This document shows, one piece after another, positions 57,060-64,000 of a stretch of 64,000 nt of DNA. This stretch comes from Tethya wilhelma (lineage: Eukaryota; Porifera; Demospongiae; Tethyida; Tethyidae), in assembly GCA_964030475.1 (NCBI GenBank), contig CAXIPT010000015.1, forward strand, positions 752,318 through 816,317. Reading direction: 5' to 3'. Within the stretch, counting starts at the first letter, position 1, and every line of letters begins with the position of its first letter. The notes beneath the pieces are model-generated. The model worked only from the letters and a program-made list of their open reading frames with translations, searched no databases and had not been told where the DNA came from. Both the position numbers and the translations under genes were made by a program.

Positions 57060-57885
57060 TTTTAGAAGTGGACACTGTCATAGGTAAAAATAGTATATAC
57101 AATGGTCGAGTTATTATTCTTCACACTTAGAGGACGATTGTCACGAATCCATGACATAATTACAATTACGTACCACTCCTGGAAGACGATTGTCACGTTT
57201 CCGTGACGCGTATAATTATAATACAAAGCTTAGCGTCTTAGGCATTATTGTCAGCTAGTTGAACAGAGTTACAAAAGCGATGCTATGGTCATATAGTCTG
57301 CAATAACATAACAAGTACTAAGCCTCTACTAGCTAAGACCATGGAGAAAACGAGAAACTAAAACCAAAAATCGCGATCGCGACTAACGCGACCATGACAG
57401 ACTTATGAGCAAAAAACTAGCAAGCCTAACTGAATCCCAAAAGCGATGGTATAGCCTTATTGCCTAGCTATCCCTGAAGTAATATATAAAGTACTAACCT
57501 TGGGCTCTATAGGACTCTGGAGAAAACAAGCTACTAAAAGCGATGGTCGTGATCGTGAACTTTGTCGCTTTATGAGCCTATAGCGCCACGCCTATTTCAA
57601 GGTTTAAGTTGGAAGTTCATATTTAAGTAGGGCAATACATTACCTGTCTGCACAGCTAGTTCAAAGTTCACAGATGCAAGCTTCCTGCCAAAAAAAGTGA
57701 AGTTGCACTTACGCTTGCACGTGTATAAATTTTGTATCCATATTTTGGGTTCAAAGTTCAATAATTTAACCCGTCCGCTAAGTGTTAATGTTAAACTAGC
57801 TAACTTAACAAAATTATATCTCCATTAAATAAATCAATTGTCAGGTCGAAACAACATACCATCAAATTCAGTAACATGTGTCTTC
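57060..57885. other. Intergenic, no supported gene
   Basis: A short repeated block GACGATTGTCACG..CCGTGAC/CCATGAC occurs at 57130 and 57185. Otherwise nothing recognised. Confidence 0.45.
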
Positions 57886-59250
57886 TCACAAACTCTTATA
57901 GTCAATTAATGTTCCTGCATGTATACCAGGTAAAGTTCTGTCTTTCATCTTCCAATTATCTTTGCCAGTAAATTTCGAGTATTCAATGGCTGCATTTCTG
58001 AGATATAAATTCTTACATGCATTAGCAGCTGAGACAAAGTATCTGCTCCTAACCTGTCTATGAAGTTGACCATTTAAACAATAACAGAAGTAGGTTTGTT
58101 GTTCACCAGATGTAGAAAAAACTTTCATATCAAGAAATTCAGGGAACGATACAACTCCTACACAATACTCTGGAACCCCTCATTCTTCAAAGAGTTTGCA
58201 GAACTCATGGACCAGGGTATCAACCCTATGCTAATTTTGGTTTTTCACAATCATCTTCATCTACAACACCATCAAGAAAAGCCTTTCTTAAATTGACTTT
58301 TAAATGCATTGAACAAAACGTTTCTATAAAGTCAATAGTCTCCACAGTTGCCGGTCCAAATTTCTGGACATCATTTTCTCGGCACTCTTCAGTTCTGTAA
58401 GTTTGTTGACTCGCTTCTGAGTAGCTTCATAGTCAGATGTAGATGACACAACTAGTGGTTTGGTAATCCTAACATTTTAGCTGTATGTCTTAAATGTTCA
58501 AACTACCTAGAAAAGATAGTACTATCTGCACAACCATCTTGTAATGCATTTACACTTAAAACCAGGCCACTTGCTACTACTCCACCTAGCTTCTGGTTTT
58601 TGGTGGTGCCATCTGTATTGAGATGTAGCGCTTTACTAGAGAGTTCTGAAATCATTGTTGTTTTATGAGCATCACAAATAGTTTTTAGTTCTTTTCTCAT
58701 GTAACTTGCACATGATTGTTTTGGTAGTTTCAATTAATCAACGATGGATTAAAACAAGCTAAAACATGTCATATAATGTTAGTGACTTTGGAAACGGGTA
58801 CTTGCTCTACCAGGAGCTTTCTTATTTCCGCATTATACTTTCTTCAATTTCCTACGATAGATTGTAAGGTACTCTCTACTACGATATCTACATCACTCTC
58901 AGATGAATTACAGCTGTCAAAATCAGTTGAATCAGCGGGTCTACTTGTAAGGTTACATATTCATCCTTTAGAGAAATATTTTTCACTCTTCAACTGAGTA
59001 ATTCTTTGTCTGGCAGCTTTCAATCTTTGATTCAAGACAGTGTTCTGGTTAGTAACATCTCGTTATGTGGATTTTGTACTCTTTAGTTTACTTTTCGTCT
59101 TTACAAATTTGTTTTTAAGATCAGTACATTCTGTATCTAACTTGCCCAGTAATTTTCTCAAAATCAGTCAAGATACTTCTGGCTAGATGCAAATCATATA
59201 TCATAAGCTTGTGTGAGGAGTGTTCAGATGAGATGATTCTTTCGACAAAA
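57886..59250 (-). pseudogene. Decayed transposase-like gene
   Basis: Reading the minus strand from high to low coordinates: YDLHLARSILTDFEK and a coiled coil with LRKLLGKLDTECTDLKNKF; KLPKQSCASYMRKELKTICD and LHLNTDGTTKNQKLGGVVAS with LSVNALQDGCADSTI; then TIDFIETFCSMHLKVNLRKA and a C-terminal stretch to 57886. The DGTT..Q and FFC.MH-like motifs resemble uncharacterised transposase-derived proteins of marine invertebrates. Several stops and frame changes, so it is inactive. Confidence 0.6.
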
Positions 59251-59486
59251 ATGGTACATGTTGTCTGGTCTAATCCCCTTCTCCTTTAGACCAGAATCAA
59301 TACCACACTACAGCCTACCAATTGTTGTTTTTAAAGCCTTGAAGTTTACTGATGCAGTACCCTATATAATGAAATTGTAGTTATTCTGTCCCCCAATCTC
59401 ATACATGGTGGTTTTTGGGCTTCCACTCATGGACAGCAAAAGTATTTCTTTTGTTAGCCCAAAGGTGACCAACTCGTCTGGATACA

Positions 59487-60055
59487 AGTCCTCAGTATTC
59501 CCAGTACGGTAGTACTGGGTACATAGGAATGGCATGGATGGCCCATTAGCGTATAAATACAAATATTCACGTTAATATATAACTCTGCAAAAACTGGGTG
59601 CTTGGCTCTTAAAGGCTTCTTAAACTACTATTTAGCTCTTTCTCTTTCTAATGAGTCCTAAAACATGGCCTAAAACCATCGCTAAAGTACCAAACTAAAA
59701 TATGCCAAACCTCCAATTTTCTCGATCTTCTTATTTTTCTTCTACTATCTTTTCTCAGAGACTATTCACTTTTATAAGCTGATTCTTGAACAATCAAACT
59801 TGGTTTCTTTGGGGACAGTTGCTTTTGCCATCGGTTTTTTGTATCTCTTTTTTAGTCGCTAGATACAAGGTGAAAAGCGCCTTCTCCATGTGGCGTCCAT
59901 TAATTTCTAAACATGCATTATTCATTAGCTAGCTAGCCTAACGACCCTTCCATAATTAAGAGCGCGTTAATTGGAATCTATTGCAGCTCTTGAGTTCTGT
60001 GCTATCCTGTCGTTCTCTGTGTTCAGTTCTTCAGTAGGGAAGTTATCATAAGCTA
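59487..60055 (-). mobile_element. FB3 element, complete
   Basis: Begins with the perfect hairpin CCCAGTAC-GGTA-GTACTGGG and GGAATGGCATGGATGGCCCA, and runs through the AATATGCCAAACCTCCAATT body to GTTCAGTTCTTCAGTAGGGA. Confidence 0.85.
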
Positions 60056-60216
60056 ACAATTACACAAATATAATAGACATAAATCATGTTTAGCCTGGGG
60101 GTTCAGAGTTTCAGCTGTCTAAAAGGCATTGAGCTGTTGCCGGGCAAGTTGTCTGCTCTATACTGAAAGATTAAATTCCACTGATATTGTGAACAATTAT
60201 TAAAAACATAGAAGAA

Positions 60217-60482
60217 ACAAGTACAAAAAACATTAGAAATGTACTGCAAACATAGAAATGGCCAAATCGTAAAAAACTGAGCAAACAAGCCAGGAATGGT
60301 TGTCAGATTGAGCGAGTTCATTCCTGTGTCTACAATGTCATTGAGCTCAGTAGGGATATGAACATTAGGTGACACAGTGAAATGAACTCGCTCAATCTGA
60401 CATTTATTCCTTGCTTGTTTGATCACTTTTTTATGATTTGGCCATTCCTATGTTTGCATTACATTTCTAATGTTTTTTGTAG
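60217..60482. mobile_element. FB2 foldback, divergent arms
   Basis: Outer arms as other FB2 copies. Inner arms are different but still paired: GTCAGATTGAGCGAGTTCAT against ATGAACTCGCTCAATCTGAC. The loop also differs (TCTACAATGTCATTGAGCTC). Confidence 0.9.
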
Positions 60483-61671
60483 AGTAAGCAATCAATGCTC
60501 GGACGCCATCAATTATCGGACGCTATTCTGACTTACCTGTGGGCGTTGCTGCTTTGAAATTATTACCATTAGACTGCTGGTGAAAATCTACTCCAGGTTG
60601 TGCAAACATCCAGCCCCAGCCCCTTTCTGTAAGGCTTTCTGGCACGATTAAAGGGTGTGTCCGAAATAATCAATAGTCGGCCCAAAAAATCACATCACAG
60701 ACGGCAGCTCAAAACAACCTGTAAACTTGTGGTAGAGCTACCCAATCTGAAGATTAGAAAGTTCAGTTCTCTTACTATTAATATTCCAAGAGAGGAGATG
60801 ATTGCAGGCAGCAGTGTCTTAAACAAAACTGTCATATCATTATTTATATTATTATAACAAATGTATTAATGCAGCCACGGAATAATTAATTCCTGTGTAC
60901 TGCAATGGCTGATTTTGCTTTGAACTAATGTCAACTGGAGTTCTCACCGGTTTTACAAGGCGTCATCCATTCTAAATGGCTTTCAGTGTATGGCATGAAT
61001 CATGATGTGATTAATTTTGTACTAAAAATTAATCGGATTTTGATTGTTTCACATTGTTTCTGACAGCTTTGTCCAAGTATGACAGTTATGTACCTGAATG
61101 GGCACATAGAAGATAACAGTAAATTACTCTTGTTTATGTTTGCTATAAGATATCTGGTTGTTAATTAAACCTAAATCATGTGGTTATTGTTATTAGATGC
61201 TAGTCATTAATTCAGTTTCTTCTTTCACTGTGGTGCTTACAATATTTATTTTGTGCCACAGGAATTAATTATTCATCATGTGATGTTAGCAGCCATTCCA
61301 TCGTGTTTGCTCGCTTTTTACGATTTTGCCATTTCTGTGTCTCATTACATTTTCAATGTTTTTTTCACTTGTTTGCTATAATTTTTTCGTGCACATACAT
61401 AATTATGCACACATTGCAATAATTATTCGCAAGCATACAAATGATAACAACTATTGATATTAGTAATAATAATCATAATAATCATAAAATTAATAATCAT
61501 CATAATAGTACTAGTAATGTCAATAACGATAGCTTACTGTTGATAACATACACATGATTTAATTTAGTTCCTACTAATTATGCTAACTTGTGAATTTTCT
61601 ATCTAAAAATAATGAGAGATTTGCATTAACTGGGTATAATTATGTAAATGTAGAAATGTTCAGAGACTTAC
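60483..61671. other. Intergenic or 3' region, no supported gene
   Basis: Contains one isolated FB2 right arm (61291-61374). Otherwise AT-rich with no coding signal. Confidence 0.5.
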
Positions 61672-62075
61672 TTTTAGGTTAAGGACTATGGTATGTGGCC
61701 GTGGCCTTTGTACGCGGACGGGTCCACCTCCGCCTCCACCACCGCGGCCACGGCCACGTCCACGTCCAGGTCCTCTAAAGTTATTTGTGCTATCATGATG
61801 TTGTTCATCTCCACCATCATTCTGAACAACAAACTCTTGGCCATCATTGCCACCTTCCCCATGGCCACCATCACCATCGTTGACACCATTGCCACCATCA
61901 CCATGTGCACCATCACCACCGCCATCACCATGGCCTCCACCATCACCATGTCCACCATTCCCATGGCCTCCGCCATCACCATGTCCACCATTCCCACGGC
62001 CTCTGTCACCACCATGTCCACCATTCCCATGGCCTCCGTCACCACCATTCCCAGCGTTATTAACAGCATTCTCAT
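61672..62075 (-). CDS. Exon: Gly/His/Asn/Asp-rich repeats and GRG tail
   Basis: The minus strand after TTTAATTTAG is open for 134 codons without an ATG: repeats of GNGGHGDGGGHG type (about 80 residues), then an acidic QEFVVQNDGGDEQHHDST linker, GPGRGRGRGRGGGGGG and RPRPHTIVLNLK, ending at a consensus GTAAGT donor in phase 0. Joins in phase to the exon at 62212-62340. RGG/GRG tails usually bind RNA or are methylated, and Gly/His-rich repeats can phase-separate or bind metal. Which applies here is unknown. The Met-rich frame in the same place is off-frame. Confidence 0.72.
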
Positions 62076-62211
62076 CTAAATTAAAAACATCAATAGCAGT
62101 CAGATAGGCCTATGCATGCAATGCTTGCTTGGTACTGAGAATTATTAAGTAAAGAAGAACATCATGTACATGTACACAAGTTGTATACTAATGTCATGCA
62201 GGCTGACTTAC

Positions 62212-62340
62212 CATGTTCACCATCCACAACCATGTTTAATAATTCATCGTCTTCAATTCTTTCTATTTCTCTGTCTCTTTCTGGATCAGCTGCAGTTTGT
62301 GTTAAATTTTTAAATTCTTCTACTTCTCTTGCTGTTTGAT
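62212..62340 (-). CDS. Exon: charged helical region of the same gene
   Basis: Encodes QTAREVEEFKNLTQTAADPE and RDREIERIEDDELLNMVVDG then EH, ending at GTAAGT in phase 1, completed by the next exon. The acceptor is CTAGAG or, two bases earlier, CTAG; the phase from the preceding exon favours the former. Confidence 0.7.
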
Positions 62341-62394
62341 CTCTAGATATTATAGCTAGTAGATTATACCATGGGCCTAGTTATACAATCATAC

Positions 62395-62451
62395 CAGTCA
62401 TTGCATTAAGCTCCTCCATGCCTTTTTCACCAATAATAGTTGAGTAGTAAA
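62395..62451 (-). CDS. Exon: upstream part of the same gene
   Basis: Reads YYSTIIGEKGMEELNAMTG in phase with the next exon across a 54-bp GT/AG intron. The upstream boundary lies in or near a poly-C/poly-G run (62454-62464) and is not certain. Protein not recognised. Confidence 0.5.
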
Positions 62452-62529
62452 TTCCCCCCCCCCCTCTTTTATACTGTTGCTAGGTAGGCAGCTGCATTTT
62501 ATTTTTACCAATCAGAATTTAAAGTTTTG

Positions 62530-63006
62530 GTCATCTGTAGGAACATACATTCAAGCACATGCAAGCCATTTATCTGCACATGCATCATGTACTGAACATG
62601 AAGTTAGAGATCTGATTAATTAGTATGCCCCTCCCAATGTTTCCACAGTCATGATAAAAATTATTATCAAAAAAAATTGTTCACATTAATTTTTTTTCTA
62701 AACAGAATCAGAATCAGTAACATGAGTCATACAAAAACTGCTTTGTCAAGTTGAGAAAGTATTCTCAATAATAACCACATTGTATTTTGATTGTATTTTT
62801 GTTTCTGTACATTTTACGTACTTGCTAAACTCTTCAGGACCATCTGCTGATGTATGTATGTTTGATTACTTTAGCTAGAGTGCATACTGTTTATGCATAC
62901 AAACCACAGAAAAGTTATTCACAATGCTTCATTTACCAACAGGGATTTTCCCATTTGTTAAACCTCCCTGCATGTCTGTTTAATTTCAGTAGATATAATT
63001 ATGACA

Positions 63007-63076
<70 letters not shown>

Positions 63077-63880
63077 ATGTATGTGTGTGTGTGTGCAAGA
63101 GAGAGAGAGAGAGAGAGATCACTCCTGTCTGCATCAACAGTTTAACAAATAAATGTTTAAGCATTTTCATTCATGATACTCGATCTATGTTGAACTGTTG
63201 ATCCCAGGATGCGGGACGAGGACCCCAGAGTGATATCGCATCCCAAAAANTTCATGCTTGCACGTGCAAGTCATTTATCTGCACATGCATCATGTATTGA
63301 ACATGAAGTTAATTAGTACACCCCTCCCAATTTTCCACAAAACAATCTTGATAAGAATTATCAATATTTTCATATTTTTCCAAACAGAATCAGTGACATG
63401 AGTTGTACAAAAGTGCTTTGTATACAAGAAGGCATTCTCAATAGTAATTGTTGAAATAAATGATGCCACATAAAATTGTGTTATGATTGTATTTTTGTTC
63501 CTGCACATACTAGTTATTAAAATTATCAGTTGTAATACTTTTTACTTGCTACACTGTTCAGGACCATCTGCTGGTGTATGTATTTTTGATGGCTTTAGTG
63601 TGCATACTGTACACCACAGAAAATTATTCATGCATGCTTCACTTACCAAAAGGCACTTTTTATTGAACAAAATTAATTCTATTAATTCTTTCTACATGTC
63701 TACATTCAATTTCTTTTGGTATACAACTACCGGTGTGTGTATGAGTGTATATATTATGTATGTGTGGAGAGAGAGAGAGAGAGAGAGAGAATCATCACTC
63801 CTGTCTGCATCAACAGTTGAACTGTTGATCCCAGGATGCGGGACGAGGACCCCAGAGTGGTATCGCATCCCAAAAAAATT
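62530..63880. repeat. Tandem duplication of about 0.65-0.72 kb
   Basis: Blocks recur in order: ATTTATCTGCACATGCATCA (62570, 63269), CAGGACCATCTGCTG (62836, 63560), the GT/GA microsatellites (63015-63118; GA at 63769-63790), CACTCCTGTCTGCATCAACA (63120, 63797) and ATCCCAGGATGCGGGACGAG (63200, 63827). Each copy contains a possible 25-base minus-strand exon (62822-62846, 63546-63570). Confidence 0.85.
63015..63118. repeat. (GT)n followed by (GA)n microsatellite
   Basis: GT/GC alternation 63015-63095, then GA 63098-63118. Cys/Val and Thr/His frames across it are artefacts. Confidence 0.97.
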
Positions 63881-64000
63881 TTGCAGGCCCGGAGCCTCCT
63901 CAGGATGAGTGATACGGCCTGCATGTTGCCGCTGAAGGCGGTGACTCAAGCTAGGGGGGTCTGCCCCTCCAGAAAAAATTTGCGTTTTGCATGTTTTTAG

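Noticed and set aside
61686..62107. Met/Val-rich minus ORF and Pro/Ser-rich plus ORFs
   Set aside because: Off-frame readings of the Gly/His-repeat exon, which has proper splice sites and joins in phase to the next exon.
62958..63201. Cys/Val and Thr/His ORFs near 63 kb
   Set aside because: Frames of the GT/GA microsatellite.
1..64000. tRNA and rRNA genes
   Set aside because: No convincing tRNA box A/B pair or rRNA segment was noticed by eye. A covariance-model search would be decisive.

Overview
The window looks like nuclear DNA of an animal, most likely a demosponge. Introns are short and start with GT and end with AG. Gene pieces encode ZZ, MIB/HERC2, Death and immunoglobulin-like domains in combinations common in sponges. 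There is also an intronless cysteine-rich multi-pass receptor of a type I know as expanded in sponges. The DNA is AT-rich and about two thirds repetitive. Species is inferred from content only.

Layout. 1-7.4 kb is glycan-related: a minus-strand partial GT64-like (exostosin/EXTL2 type) glycosyltransferase runs off the left edge, and a plus-strand intronless type II membrane protein (4628-7189) carries a glycosyltransferase-like domain, a bacterial-type polysaccharide pyruvyl transferase domain and a second glycosyltransferase domain. 8.5-13.4 kb holds a decayed Helitron, a Tigger/pogo-like MITE with a 36-bp perfect foldback, and a LINE broken by another element. 13.9-15.7 kb is the cysteine-rich multi-pass receptor. 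17.8-31.8 kb is a mindbomb-related gene (ZZ, MIB/HERC2, Death) whose introns are packed with TIR elements. 32-38 kb has two tandem arrays, a composite element carrying a Tudor-like gene fragment, the first two exons of an Ig-domain gene, and a hAT-like insertion. 39.3-44.1 kb is a retroelement graveyard (LINE, BEL/Pao with a 1.1-kb insertion and 3' LTR, copia gag). 44.96-45.28 kb has the first two exons of a second mindbomb-like gene. 45.6-61.4 kb is mostly foldback and hairpin-ended repeats plus one decayed minus-strand transposase. 61.7-62.5 kb has three linked minus-strand exons ending in a Gly/Arg-rich tail, followed by a tandem duplication.

Repeat families named here: FB1, about 1 kb, one half a foldback and the other end a small hairpin; FB2, about 270-bp foldbacks; FB3, about 0.6 kb, ending in a hairpin with the same GGTA loop as FB1. 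In FB1 and FB2 the two arms of each copy match each other even where copies differ from one another.

The most interesting candidate is the three-domain glycosyltransferase/pyruvyl transferase protein. Pyruvylated galactose is a known part of a sponge (Microciona) cell-aggregation glycan, so this protein is a plausible but unproven candidate for making that kind of epitope. Second is the arm covariation in the foldback elements. Two assembly gaps (100 N each) lie at 19686-19785 and 48029-48128.
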